Shown here: in pieces, positions 1-9,103 of the stretch | Position numbering within the stretch: position 1 is the stretch's first letter | Layout of the letters: each line of letters starts with the position of its first letter | From: Lachnoanaerobaculum umeaense | GTDB lineage: Bacteria > Bacillota > Clostridia > Lachnospirales > Lachnospiraceae | Reading direction: 5' to 3' | DNA: 64,000 bases | Assembly (NCBI RefSeq): GCF_003589745.1 | Contig: NZ_CP032364.1 | Coordinates: 992,001 to 1,056,000 of the forward strand | Program-made: the position numbers and the translations under genes | The notes under the pieces: generated by a model | Seen by the model: only the letters and a program-made list of their open reading frames with translations | The model's database searches: none | What the model was told of the DNA's origin: nothing

Positions 1-886
1 GGGTGAGACTTCTACACTTTTTAGAAATGAAGATTCAGGAGAGATGCATGGACTTACAAGAGTGAGACAGTTTACTATTTCAGAGGGTCACAATGTAATT
101 AGACCTGATCAGGCTGAAGAAGAGTTGCAAAACTGCTTAAATCTTGCAATATATGTACTTGATACTTTAGGTCTTAGAGATGATGTTACATTCAGACTTT
201 CAAAATGGGATAAGAATAATAAGGAGAAATACCTTGGAGATGAGGCATATTGGGAAGGTACACAGGGTGCACTCAGAAATATCCTCATAGAGAAGGGGCT
301 TCCATTTACAGAGGCTGATGGTGAGGCTGCATTCTATGGTCCAAAGATAGATATCCAGGCAAAGAATGTATATGGCAAAGAAGATACAATGATCACAATC
401 CAGCTTGATGCCGCTATTGCAGAGAACTTTGATCTTTACTATATCGATCAAAACGGAGCTAAGGTAAGACCTTATATAGTTCATAGAACATCTCTCGGTT
501 GCTATGAGAGAACTCTTGCATGGCTTATTGAAAAGTATGCAGGTAAGTTCCCTACATGGTTATGTGCCGAGCAGGTAAGAATTCTTCCTATATCAGATAA
601 GTATGCAGACTATGCAAACTCTGTTTTGAAAGAACTTAAGAAAAACGGTGTGGATGCTACACTTGATACAAGAACAGAGAAGATTGGATTTAAGATAAGA
701 GATGCAAGACTTTCAAGACTTCCATATATGCTTGTGGTAGGTGAGAAGGAAGAGGCAGAAGGAACTGTATCAGTAAGAAGTAGATTTGCCGGAGATGAGG
801 GCAGCAAAAAGCTTTCAGACTTTGTAGATATGATTTGTAAAGAGATAAGAACTAAGGAAATAAGAAAAGAAGAGGTTGTAGAATAA
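1..886 (+). CDS. thrS: Threonyl-tRNA synthetase, C-terminal part
   Basis: This is the 3' part of a class II threonyl-tRNA synthetase, which charges tRNA-Thr in the cytoplasm. The reading frame is already open at base 2, so the gene begins before the window. Visible are the catalytic-core stretch RNEDSGEMHGLTRVRQF near the left edge, the motif-3-like SLGCYERTLAWLIE, and the start of the anticodon-binding domain at WLCAEQVRILPISDKY. The protein ends in a charged Lys/Glu tail. A hairpin terminator follows directly. Family identity is secure; the editing and TGS domains lie outside the window and cannot be judged. Confidence 0.95.
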   Translation, partial: GETSTLFRNEDSGEMHGLTRVRQFTISEGHNVIRPDQAEEELQNCLNLAIYVLDTLGLRDDVTFRLSKWDKNNKEKYLGDEAYWEGTQGALRNILIEKGLPFTEADGEAAFYGPKIDIQAKNVYGKEDTMITIQLDAAIAENFDLYYIDQNGAKVRPYIVHRTSLGCYERTLAWLIEKYAGKFPTWLCAEQVRILPISDKYADYANSVLKELKKNGVDATLDTRTEKIGFKIRDARLSRLPYMLVVGEKEEAEGTVSVRSRFAGDEGSKKLSDFVDMICKEIRTKEIRKEEVVE

Positions 887-1012
887 ATATTAACAGGGGC
901 TGATGGCTGATATAGTTATCAGCTTCTTCCGGATTGAGATAAAAACAGTACTTTTGGGTACTGTTTTTTTATTTAGAAAATGTTAGACTAATCTTAATTA
1001 TTTACTATGGTT
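886..1012. repeat. 127-bp direct repeat, left copy (IS target duplication)
   Basis: Bases 886-1012 are identical to 3001-3127. The two copies exactly bracket the IS element at 1013-3000: the base before each copy and the base after each copy differ. The repeat starts in the last base of the thrS stop codon and contains the thrS terminator hairpins. I read it as a very long target-site duplication made by the IS1634-type transposase. Confidence 0.9.
906..971 (+). terminator. Tandem-hairpin terminator after thrS
   Basis: Two hairpins follow the thrS stop. The first pairs GCTGATA (906-912) with TATCAGC (917-923). The second pairs CAGTAC with GTACTG around a TTTTGG loop, preceded by an A-run and followed by seven T residues, the form of a rho-independent terminator. 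The same pair occurs in the second repeat copy (3021-3086) and, slightly changed, after the transglutaminase-like gene (5945-6016). Confidence 0.85.
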
Positions 1013-3000
1013 CCTGACTTCCGTCGTTTCTCTCAAAACCTAGTACTCTAGGTATACAAGAGCATGCAGTTTTGAAAGAAATTGTCGACTTCAGCTTTGG
1101 TTAAATAGAGGGCATCAAGGTTACTAAAACCAACCAGTTTTTTAACCTTTTCGTTAACGGCCTGGTTTCTTGATATATTGATATATGTATCATCACCTTT
1201 ATTTACCACCCTAAAATCACGCATAAAGTTGATCAAGTCATAAGAGTTTATTTTATTCTTGAAACACTTGATTTCTAATACTCTTAAAAGAAACAAGCTA
1301 AGGTAGCATATCAAAAAATGCCCATAGATTGTTTCTTTTTTCTGTAAATAAACGGGTCTTGCATCCAGGTATGATTTTGTAAGTCTAAAAGATTCTTCGA
1401 TCTTCCATAGGCTATGGTATGTTTTATATACCTGTAATGGCTCCATATCTATTTCGGATGTCACTAAAAGATTATATCCTGCATATTTAAGATCTTCATC
1501 AATCTTAGATTTATTTAAATCTATTATAGGCTTTATTGTCTTGCCTGTACTATCTTTAGTTATAATGTCTACATATTTAGCACAATCTCCAAGTTCATCT
1601 TTAGCGATATTTTTGTATGTAGAAAACTTTGAAGCTTTATCGACCATTTTCATTATTTCAAGCCTTTGTTTCTTTGCAAGGTTAGGATTATAAGAGACGA
1701 TACGCTTTTCTTTTACAGAAAACCTTGTAACACTCTCTTTTCCTGTTTCCGGATCAATCTCTTTAAAACTGTAATCAAAGCTGTCAATACAGGATTTAAG
1801 ACGAAAAGATATATTACCTCTTTCATCAGTGTAATTAGAAAAGACATTTGTATCATTCTCAAGTAGAACCCATTTCTTTTCCTTTTCACTTAGATTCTTA
1901 CCATGTATTGATTTTGAAAATATATAGCCGTCACTAGCTTCTTTAACTGCAGCATAAATATTTCTTGCACAATTAAGGCCTTTATCAGCCACCTGAATTG
2001 TCTTGCCTGATACGCTGTGTCGTTGCTTCATTTCTTCAATAACTTTTCTAATATATGGCTTTTCCGATTCATTTCCGGGATACATTTGCATGGAGACAGG
2101 TACTAGATCAGCATCTAAAAGTAAAGCCTGCCCTATTATCGGAGAGTGCCTATTCTCTTTTGAAGGTCCCTTTTGCTTGTCATCGCTAGGAAGATCAATT
2201 TCAAAGTAATAATTAGTACAATCGAAAAATACATTGCTTAAATCTCTTTTAAAATACTTTTCATAAGAGTGATTAAACAAATCAATGTACTTCTTATAAG
2301 ACTCTCCTATGAAAGAACACCCGTCATATACTTGGTCTTCAGAGATTGTAGAGCTGCCGTAAATGTATGGAAAGACATGAGAGGCTGTCTTTGACTTAGA
2401 GCATGGTGATATAACCCTTGCATAAATAAGTTGTGTAATTAAGTCAAATACAGAGAACTGAAAACGCATTTGAGAAGCAAGTATATCAATAGTTTCCTTA
2501 ACATCAAGCTCATCAATCAATGAGTAGAGCAAGAAGTGTCCTATATTAAGTTCAACAGGAGTGGAAAATGCACGAGGACGGGATTCTTCAGAAAGAACTT
2601 TTGTTCTATTCTCATTTTGCTCTTTTACATAATCGCTATAAAATTTAATCGGATCCGGAATCTCATCTGAAGTCAGATCTTCAACGTAACCAAAAGATTT
2701 TACATTTCTTGTTCTTGGTTGCTTTTTATCCTTATCCCAAAATGATTCATACATCTGAAGATAAGTACCTTTTTTCTTCTTTTCTTTTCTCAAAAAATAA
2801 GCCATAAACACCTCTAAAAGTAAAGTACTATGAAGTACTATGATTATAACATGCTGTAAAAATTTTTTCAATTTTTTCAAATTATTTTTTATGTAAGAAA
2901 AGCCTTTAAAATAAAGGGTTTAAAAGAATTGTATAAAATTAAATAGTTTGCTAAAAATTTGAAACGTCGGAAATTTCATAGTACTTCGACGGAAGACGGG
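1013..3000 (-). mobile_element. IS1634-family (IS4 superfamily) insertion sequence
   Basis: The element is 1988 bp long with one transposase gene. Its ends are imperfect inverted repeats: CCTGACTTCCGTCG at the left and the complement of CCCGTCTTCCGTCG at the right, 12 of 14 matching. It is bracketed by identical 127-bp direct repeats. IS1634 from Mycoplasma mycoides is known for long, variable-length duplications, which fits. The reading frame and ends are intact, so the copy looks recent and possibly active. Confidence 0.9.
1048..2805 (-). CDS. IS1634-family DDE transposase
   Basis: The transposase is about 585 residues. The start at 2805 (MAYFLRKEKKKKG) is chosen because an AGAGGTG ribosome site sits just upstream; an in-frame ATG at 2880 has none. 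Candidate catalytic acidic residues lie in FFDCTNYYFE, QVADKGLNCARN and the C-terminal SLWKIEESFRLTKSYL, the usual order of D, D and E in IS4-superfamily enzymes. The C-terminal half has a hydrophobic stretch typical of this family. No frameshift or stop interrupts it. The 5' region holds a short AAGTACTATG direct repeat (2824-2840) of unknown use. Confidence 0.9.
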   Translation of the reverse strand: MAYFLRKEKKKKGTYLQMYESFWDKDKKQPRTRNVKSFGYVEDLTSDEIPDPIKFYSDYVKEQNENRTKVLSEESRPRAFSTPVELNIGHFLLYSLIDELDVKETIDILASQMRFQFSVFDLITQLIYARVISPCSKSKTASHVFPYIYGSSTISEDQVYDGCSFIGESYKKYIDLFNHSYEKYFKRDLSNVFFDCTNYYFEIDLPSDDKQKGPSKENRHSPIIGQALLLDADLVPVSMQMYPGNESEKPYIRKVIEEMKQRHSVSGKTIQVADKGLNCARNIYAAVKEASDGYIFSKSIHGKNLSEKEKKWVLLENDTNVFSNYTDERGNISFRLKSCIDSFDYSFKEIDPETGKESVTRFSVKEKRIVSYNPNLAKKQRLEIMKMVDKASKFSTYKNIAKDELGDCAKYVDIITKDSTGKTIKPIIDLNKSKIDEDLKYAGYNLLVTSEIDMEPLQVYKTYHSLWKIEESFRLTKSYLDARPVYLQKKETIYGHFLICYLSLFLLRVLEIKCFKNKINSYDLINFMRDFRVVNKGDDTYINISRNQAVNEKVKKLVGFSNLDALYLTKAEVDNFFQNCMLLYT

Positions 3001-3127
3001 AATATTAACAGGGGCTGATGGCTGATATAGTTATCAGCTTCTTCCGGATTGAGATAAAAACAGTACTTTTGGGTACTGTTTTTTTATTTAGAAAATGTTA
3101 GACTAATCTTAATTATTTACTATGGTT
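3001..3127. repeat. 127-bp direct repeat, right copy (IS target duplication)
   Basis: This is the second copy of the sequence at 886-1012, with no mismatch. It carries a duplicate of the thrS terminator, so transcripts leaving the IS toward the right should also end here. After it, sequence unique to the original thrS downstream region resumes (from 3128). Confidence 0.9.
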
Positions 3128-3261
3128 GTAATAAAAAATAAGGTTTAAGGGGGGTAAGCACTAATTTTATAAGCAAATATAAGAAAGAAGACAGTTTGGA
3201 GATTTATAGTTTGTATGGCTATAAAAAATGATTGAAAATTATATTAAAGGAATGGTGTTTT

Positions 3262-5868
3262 ATGAGAAAGATGATGACAAAGGCGTTGGCAGTTATGCTT
3301 ACAGTTTGCATGTTGCCTTTGCCTAATGCGACAATACTTGCATATGGAGATACCGGTGCAAGAGGGTATGAAATGGATGGGGACATCATACCCAGTGGAT
3401 ATGTAAGTGAAGATTTTAATGAAGATGATTTTGAAATAGCAACCTTGTCAGATGCTATCAGTACTCCGGGTTATCAGGGAAATCGTTATCAAAGTAAGAA
3501 ACTGACATCTATCTATGATACAGATATGGTACTTACAGAAGATGAAATTGAAAATGGTGTAGATATTCCGTTAAATGGTGAAGAATTACTTAATAAATTA
3601 CTAGAGGGTGACGTTGTAGTAGAAAAAGGTGAAGAATTAAGCTTTGATGATGACATGTCATATTTGGATTATCTTTTTGAAAACCATATAGATGGAATGG
3701 AGTATCCAGAGATAGATCCGGATCTTATAAGAACACAGGCAGTAAACACAACTAGTGTTGAAGATATTATCAATGAAGCATATGAGGCAGTTGTAGTCAA
3801 AGGTGAGAAGAGAATTTCTTCGGTATATGATCATAAGACTAAGAGAAGACTGAGAAAGCTTATTATGGGAGGCAGTCCACTGGTAAGATATTTGGCAGAT
3901 CAAATGACTTTTGGTATTACTCCTATATATGTTACGGGAAATTATAGTGAAGAGGAATTGAAATCGGCATTTAGTGAAGCAAATTGGCAAAATCAGATGA
4001 TCTTAGAAGAAGATTTTCCGGAATATAACTATACTTATTGGAATACTAATAATTGGGGAGAAAAAATATATAGAATAAATGTCAATTATGAATTTCCTAA
4101 TCCTGAGGAAAGAAAGAATTTGCAGATAGAGATGCTGGATAAGGCAGAGTCAATAATAGATCATATAGGTTTATATACAAATGGCCAATATATACAAGAA
4201 CTTTATGCTATAAATGATTATTTAATTGACAATGGAAGTTATGCTACTGAAGTAGCGTCCAGGAAAATTGAAAATACTATGCAAAGAAAGGCTTATGGTA
4301 TTTTGGTGGAAGAAAGTGGTGTTTGTACATCGTATGCAAGAGCATTCCAGTTGGTATCTAGAATGGCAGGTTTTATATGCGTAGTTGATGGTGGCATTGT
4401 TGTTGATTCCAACAGAGAGGAAGGAAGGCATGCTTGGAATTTAGTATGTACAGAAGTGAATAATAATGTTTATCGTAATTGGCTGTTGGTAGATCCAACA
4501 TGGAATGATGATGAAAATGAATTCGGTCAACCAAGAAATACTTACCTTATGATTCCAAAGGTTGCAAGTAGAAGAAACAGAGTAAGTAATAATGCTAAAT
4601 TTTCAACAAGAGGAGATTTCTCAAATATATATCAATCTTTTATGAGTTTTGATTTTGACTATATGAAATATTCAGGTCATTCTGCAACTAGGTCAAGTGA
4701 GTTTATTGACGATTTGTGTGAATATATTCGTAGAGGCTATGTACCATTATATTACAGATGTGAATGGGAGCTGTCATCAATAAATATGAATTATGTGTGT
4801 GATGAGGTGTATAGAAGAACTAATGTTAGTTTATCTATGAGAACAACCGGTGTTGATGCATATATAGTTAACATTGAATGCCTAAGTAATGGCAGTTCAC
4901 ATGACTTAACATATACTGCAAAGGGCCTTAATGAACTAAAAGAGGTTAACGGAAGATATGTTGAATCTCCACTTGAGTATCCTGCATATATGCATTGTAC
5001 CAAGCCTGATCCGGAGCCTGAGATAACTGAAGATGAAAGAAGAGCTGACGAGGAAGAGGCAAGAAGAATACAGGAAGAGGAAGCAGAAAGAAGGAGACAG
5101 GAAGAGGAAGCAGAAAGAAGGAGGCAGGAAGCAGCAGAAAAGAAGAGGCAGGAAGCAGAAAAGAAGAGACAGGAAGCAGAAAAGAAGAGACAAGAAGAAG
5201 AAAAGAAGAGACAGGAAGAGGAAGAAAGAAAGAAACAGGAAGAAGAAAGAAGAAAGCAAAACCAGAATAACTCAAAGAGTGGCGGTTCCGGTGGTGGAGG
5301 CGGCTCAAAGAGTGGCGGTTCCGGTGGTGGAGGCGGCTCAAAGAGTGGCGGTTCCGGTGGTGGAGGCGGCTCAAAGAGTGGTGGCTCCGGTGGCGGAGGC
5401 GGCTCAAAGAGTGGCGGTTCCGGCGGAGGCGGTGGCTCAAAGAGTGGCGGTTCCGGTGGCGGCGGTGGCTCAAAGTCACAGAATAACAATGGTAAGTCAA
5501 GTTCAGCATCAGGATGGAAGCAGGATGCACATGGCTGGTGGTATCAGAATGCTAACGGTTCATATCCAAGAAATGCTTGGAGTCAAATCGGCGGTGCATG
5601 GTATTTGTTTAATGCATCAGGTTATATGACTACAGGATGGCAACATTCAAATGGTGCGTGGTACTATCTTGGATCAAATGGAGCAATGCTTACAAACTGG
5701 GTAAATCATGGTGGTAGATGGTATTTTATGAACGGCAGCGGAATAATGATGGCAAACTCTTGGGTACAGAGTGGTGGCAAATGGTACTACATGGGTGCAG
5801 ACGGTGCAATGCTTGTAAATACCAGGACACCTGACGGTTATATGGTAAAGGCAGACGGATCTTTATAA
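3262..5868 (+). CDS. Secreted transglutaminase-like protein with Gly/Ser linker and cell-wall-binding repeats
   Basis: The product is about 868 residues. The start at 3262 has an AAAGGA ribosome site and begins a signal peptide (MRKMMTKALAVMLTVCML). A transglutaminase-like core shows Cys355 in GVCTSYARAF, His390 in RHAWN and Asp411 in LLVDPTWND, the expected catalytic triad. Residues ~590-669 are an E/K/R/Q-rich probable coiled coil. Six near-perfect 11-residue units of SKSGGSGGGGG follow. The C-terminus carries tandem aromatic repeats (GWWYQNANG, GAWYYLGSNG, GKWYYMGADG) of the choline/cell-wall-binding type and ends in TPDGYMVKADGSL. It is probably exported, wall-bound and acts on protein or peptidoglycan cross-links; the substrate is unknown. 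Confidence 0.85.
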   Translation: MRKMMTKALAVMLTVCMLPLPNATILAYGDTGARGYEMDGDIIPSGYVSEDFNEDDFEIATLSDAISTPGYQGNRYQSKKLTSIYDTDMVLTEDEIENGVDIPLNGEELLNKLLEGDVVVEKGEELSFDDDMSYLDYLFENHIDGMEYPEIDPDLIRTQAVNTTSVEDIINEAYEAVVVKGEKRISSVYDHKTKRRLRKLIMGGSPLVRYLADQMTFGITPIYVTGNYSEEELKSAFSEANWQNQMILEEDFPEYNYTYWNTNNWGEKIYRINVNYEFPNPEERKNLQIEMLDKAESIIDHIGLYTNGQYIQELYAINDYLIDNGSYATEVASRKIENTMQRKAYGILVEESGVCTSYARAFQLVSRMAGFICVVDGGIVVDSNREEGRHAWNLVCTEVNNNVYRNWLLVDPTWNDDENEFGQPRNTYLMIPKVASRRNRVSNNAKFSTRGDFSNIYQSFMSFDFDYMKYSGHSATRSSEFIDDLCEYIRRGYVPLYYRCEWELSSINMNYVCDEVYRRTNVSLSMRTTGVDAYIVNIECLSNGSSHDLTYTAKGLNELKEVNGRYVESPLEYPAYMHCTKPDPEPEITEDERRADEEEARRIQEEEAERRRQEEEAERRRQEAAEKKRQEAEKKRQEAEKKRQEEEKKRQEEEERKKQEEERRKQNQNNSKSGGSGGGGGSKSGGSGGGGGSKSGGSGGGGGSKSGGSGGGGGSKSGGSGGGGGSKSGGSGGGGGSKSQNNNGKSSSASGWKQDAHGWWYQNANGSYPRNAWSQIGGAWYLFNASGYMTTGWQHSNGAWYYLGSNGAMLTNWVNHGGRWYFMNGSGIMMANSWVQSGGKWYYMGADGAMLVNTRTPDGYMVKADGSL
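5272..5469 (+). repeat. Six tandem 33-bp Gly/Ser-linker repeats
   Basis: Six head-to-tail 33-bp units begin at 5272, 5305, 5338, 5371, 5404 and 5437. Each encodes SKSGGSGGGGG. Differences are only synonymous GGT/GGC/GGA changes, mostly in the last three units, so the array looks recently expanded while the protein sequence is kept exact. The run is clearly more GC-rich than its surroundings. Confidence 0.95.
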
Positions 5869-5944
5869 ATATTGTATGTTTTGATAAATACCAAAATAAT
5901 GAGATAAAAGCCTTGGCTATAAAATAGAAAGTAAGTAAAATTGC

Positions 5945-6016
5945 AAGAGCTGATAACTGAATATCAGCTCTTGTTCTAGTAAGTAAATAACAAAACAGTA
6001 CTTTTGGGCACTGTTT
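5945..6016 (+). terminator. Tandem-hairpin terminator after the transglutaminase-like gene
   Basis: An 11-bp perfect stem (5945-5955 with 5962-5972, loop ACTGAA) is followed by a second hairpin, CAGTAC paired with GCACTG (one mismatch) and a T-run. Order, spacing and even the downstream AT-rich tail resemble the thrS terminator, so the two belong to one intergenic repeat family. Confidence 0.75.
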
Positions 6017-6148
6017 TTGTGTTAAAAAATATTAAACTAAATTAAGTATTGCACAAAAAAGAACTTGAAAAGTGATATCAGATTTTATGTAAATTGTTGT
6101 TTTGTAAGGTATAACAGCAATGATTAAAAAAATTAAAGGAGGAATGAA

Positions 6149-7192
6149 ATGAAAAAAATTCAAAGAATAGTAGCAGGTTTGGTAGTATTTACAATGATAT
6201 TCGGTTTGGCTGCATGTTCAGGAAAGAAAGACAGTGAGGATAAGGCACCGGATAAAAAGATAGAAAAGAAGGCGGACAAGAAAGATAGAGATGATAAGAC
6301 ATCAGACAAAAAGAAAGAAAAGAAGGTAGGCAAGAAAGACAAAAAGGATAAGACATCAGATAAAAAGAAGGATGAGTCTGAGTTTAAAGGTGAGGGAGAG
6401 GTAATATTTACTAAGCCACAAAAAGATGATGATGCCAGACCAATGAGGAGGGTAAGGATATATAAATATAAAGATAATAAAATCATATCTTTGGAAGATA
6501 AGGCATCTATAAGGCTTCAGCCGGAAGGAACGGAAGTAACACCAGAAAATAGGGAGATTGCTCAGGAGGTATATATTGATGAACGTGCAGATGTAATAAA
6601 GCAAGTTAACGGTATTGATATTGAAACATATTTAGGAGATGAAAGATATGAACAGACTACAATATATGATTATACAGTGCTTGATTTTGATGAATATGAT
6701 AAAGTAATAAAAGAACTTGGTATGGAACCGGTTGATGATGAAGAAAAATTACTTCAAATGGATATAAAAGCTAAGGCCTTACTGGAAAATGGCTATACTA
6801 AAATAAGCGAGAGTGATTTTAAAGGAAAAGGAGAAAAGACTTATATGGATAAAGAAGGTGGTAAATTCTTCAGTTTTTCATATGATGATAATAGAATTAC
6901 AAAGATTACTCTCAGCGTTGAAATTGCATATTCAGATACAGAATATTCTTCTAAAGAAGAGGCAAGAGAAGGAATAGAAAATACAATAGCAGAATTGCCA
7001 CAGATAAAGGGAGTAGAGTATAGTGCAGAGTATGAAGACAGCTATTTCATATTTACAAAGAGCTGGGATTTTGTAAAGGGCAGTTTTGAAGAATTTGAGG
7101 AAGAAGATCCTGACTTTGCATTTATCGAAGAAGATATGTATATGACACGTATGGCAGGCAGAGCTATTTATAGAGGTTGGATCGAAAAATAA
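6149..7192 (+). CDS. Putative lipoprotein with Lys/Asp-rich linker
   Basis: The protein has 347 residues and a strong ribosome site (AAAGGAGG). Its N-terminus is a type II signal peptide with lipobox GLAAC, so Cys23 should be lipidated and the protein held on the outer face of the membrane. Residues ~24-75 are almost only Lys, Asp, Glu and Ser (KKDSEDKAPDKK type repeats), probably a flexible spacer. The remaining ~270 residues are acidic, with two related halves containing ESEFKGEGE and ESDFKGKGEK, which suggests an internal duplication. I do not recognise a named domain. It resembles the many small Firmicutes lipoproteins of unknown role. Confidence 0.75.
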   Translation: MKKIQRIVAGLVVFTMIFGLAACSGKKDSEDKAPDKKIEKKADKKDRDDKTSDKKKEKKVGKKDKKDKTSDKKKDESEFKGEGEVIFTKPQKDDDARPMRRVRIYKYKDNKIISLEDKASIRLQPEGTEVTPENREIAQEVYIDERADVIKQVNGIDIETYLGDERYEQTTIYDYTVLDFDEYDKVIKELGMEPVDDEEKLLQMDIKAKALLENGYTKISESDFKGKGEKTYMDKEGGKFFSFSYDDNRITKITLSVEIAYSDTEYSSKEEAREGIENTIAELPQIKGVEYSAEYEDSYFIFTKSWDFVKGSFEEFEEEDPDFAFIEEDMYMTRMAGRAIYRGWIEK

Positions 7193-7240
7193 TATAAAAA
7201 GCACTGATTTATATATACTGTAATTATAAAAATAAGTGAT

Positions 7241-7269
7241 TTGACAACTGATTTAAAGATTTCTTAAAA
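7241..7269 (+). promoter_or_regulatory. Candidate sigma-A promoter for the sensor cluster
   Basis: TTGACA (7241-7246) lies 17 bp from TTAAAA (7264-7269), about 80 bp before the first gene of the three-gene sensory cluster. The -35 is consensus, the -10 is weak. It would drive the following three genes, which are closely spaced. Confidence 0.4.
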
Positions 7270-7346
7270 ATAAGTTTACAAAATCGACTATTCTATGTAA
7301 TATGGTGATTAATAAAACTATAAATTTTGATAAGTGGAGTGATATT

Positions 7347-9083
7347 ATGAAGCCGTATTATAAACAACTGTTTTATATCGGTATAGCCTTTATAACATTA
7401 GTGATTGCATCTTTTTTTCTCTTTCAAATAGAGAATCAGAGTGCCAGATTCAAGATTTATCCTGAATTCTTAGGTGGGAGAGCCGGAGTAATGAAGGATA
7501 TGGCAATGGCTATAATTGTTTTCGTACTATATTTGTTTTGCTTAAGTATATGGTGGAACTCTATAAGGATTAGGGTTATACAAATAGGAGTTCGCATGTA
7601 TTTATTTATGATACATGCGATTATGCTTTTTTATATAATTCACTTTTTTTTGATAATAGGAATATATGATACAAATATATTATTGCTTAGAATAAGTGGT
7701 TATTTCGTGAGTATACCATTTTTCTTTATTCCTATTTTTGGATACTATGCTTCACTTTATTTAGGTAAAGAGAGTGTAAAATTCACTTGGAAAGAGTATA
7801 TACTACTTATTCCTGCAATAATATTTACAATACTGTTTCTAAGTAGTGAGGCTCATGAGTTGTTATTTATAAAAATACCCGGCGAAAAGCAGCCTAATTT
7901 GCAGTTCCATACCACGATTTTGACAGGATTTGTATTTGTTTGGATATTCATTATGGAAACAATGAAATCATGGCATATATACAAAATCAGTGGAGGTGCA
8001 AAGAGACTAAAATTTTTTAGAATGCTCCCTTTTTTCATTGTATTGATGGATGGATTATACATACTTCCCATGTATATAAACTCATTGGTGGTACAATATG
8101 AAGTTATAGAGGGAATGTGTAGCTTTTTTCTTATGGAAATACTGGTTTGGGAAAGTTGTATTGCAATGGGAATGGTGCAGGTGAACAGCTATCACAAAGA
8201 AGTGTTTGATATTTCAACAGTATCGATGCAGATAACAGATGATAATGGTGATTTATTTAGAGTATCAAGAGGTGCCAAGCCTATTTCAAAGGAAGATTTT
8301 GTTGATCTGAAAAAGTATGATGTTATATACGAGAACAATGTAATTGAAAAACATATAAGCAAATTGAGTACAGGTTATCTGATATGGCAAAAGGATGTAA
8401 GAGAACTAAATTACTACATTCATGAACTTGAGGAAATTCAAAAGAAATTGCACAATGAGTATGAAATAAAAAGGCTTGAAAACGATGTAACCATAGAGCA
8501 GGCTAAGATCAAGGAAAGAGAAAGAATCTATAATGTTTTGAGAATGAGACTTTCTAGCCAAAGCGAATTTGTAAGAGAAAAACTTAAGGAACTTTATGGG
8601 AAAAAGCAATCAGACTTAAAGGATAATCTGGGTAAAATTATATTGGCAGTAACATATATAAAAAGATATGGTAATTTGTACTTGTTAACAGAAAATAGTG
8701 AGTATATATATGTTGCAGAACTTAAGCTGTGTTTTGCAGAGATAAAACAGGCTTTGGATGAGCTTAATATAACAACTGATTTAGTCTTTAATATTCCTGA
8801 AAATGAAAATATCCTCAGTAGTTTTTGTTTGGAATGTTGTAATATTTGGCAGCATGCAATCGAGTATCTGGATTTTAAAATGTCTGAGGTTTTGTTTTTG
8901 ATAAATCCAAACGGAATGGGGAATAATAGAGGTCTATATTTTATTATAAGTATTATAAAGGGTATGGACATGTGTGGCAAAAGCTTTGTAGAGTATATAA
9001 ATAACAAAATTGGAAGAAATGATTTTTTGGTTTATGAAACGAGTGAAGGTCTGGTGATTGAACTGGAGTATATTTATTCGTAG
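7347..9083 (+). CDS. Multi-pass membrane sensor protein, kinase-like without ATPase motifs
   Basis: The protein has about 578 residues. The start at 7347 has a GTGGAGTG ribosome site; an upstream ATG (7302) has none. The N-terminal ~280 residues hold about seven hydrophobic segments, as in 7TM sensor histidine kinases. Next come a PAS-like stretch (VSMQITDDNGDLFRVS) and a long charged coiled coil ending in KERERIYNVLRMRL, where a dimerisation helix would sit. The C-terminal ~140 residues lie where a HATPase domain belongs but lack the N-box and the GxG boxes. It is followed 20 bp later by a true kinase. I infer a sensor or pseudokinase partner of the next two genes. Confidence 0.65.
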   Translation: MKPYYKQLFYIGIAFITLVIASFFLFQIENQSARFKIYPEFLGGRAGVMKDMAMAIIVFVLYLFCLSIWWNSIRIRVIQIGVRMYLFMIHAIMLFYIIHFFLIIGIYDTNILLLRISGYFVSIPFFFIPIFGYYASLYLGKESVKFTWKEYILLIPAIIFTILFLSSEAHELLFIKIPGEKQPNLQFHTTILTGFVFVWIFIMETMKSWHIYKISGGAKRLKFFRMLPFFIVLMDGLYILPMYINSLVVQYEVIEGMCSFFLMEILVWESCIAMGMVQVNSYHKEVFDISTVSMQITDDNGDLFRVSRGAKPISKEDFVDLKKYDVIYENNVIEKHISKLSTGYLIWQKDVRELNYYIHELEEIQKKLHNEYEIKRLENDVTIEQAKIKERERIYNVLRMRLSSQSEFVREKLKELYGKKQSDLKDNLGKIILAVTYIKRYGNLYLLTENSEYIYVAELKLCFAEIKQALDELNITTDLVFNIPENENILSSFCLECCNIWQHAIEYLDFKMSEVLFLINPNGMGNNRGLYFIISIIKGMDMCGKSFVEYINNKIGRNDFLVYETSEGLVIELEYIYS

Positions 9084-9103
9084 CAGTTAGAATGTGGTGA
9101 AAT

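Noticed and set aside
5272..5469. Gly/Ser linker as a sign of a synthetic construct
   Set aside because: Codons vary between units and the gene sits in natural context with wall-binding repeats, so an engineered origin is not supported.
4791..5530. Long minus-strand and alternate-frame ORFs rich in Pro, Arg/His or Leu/Phe over the transglutaminase-like gene
   Set aside because: They are mirror images of the E/K/R and Gly/Ser repeats, lack ribosome sites, and the plus-strand protein has clear domains.
7302..7346. ATG at 7302 as the start of the membrane sensor protein
   Set aside because: There is no ribosome site before it, while 7347 has one at good spacing.
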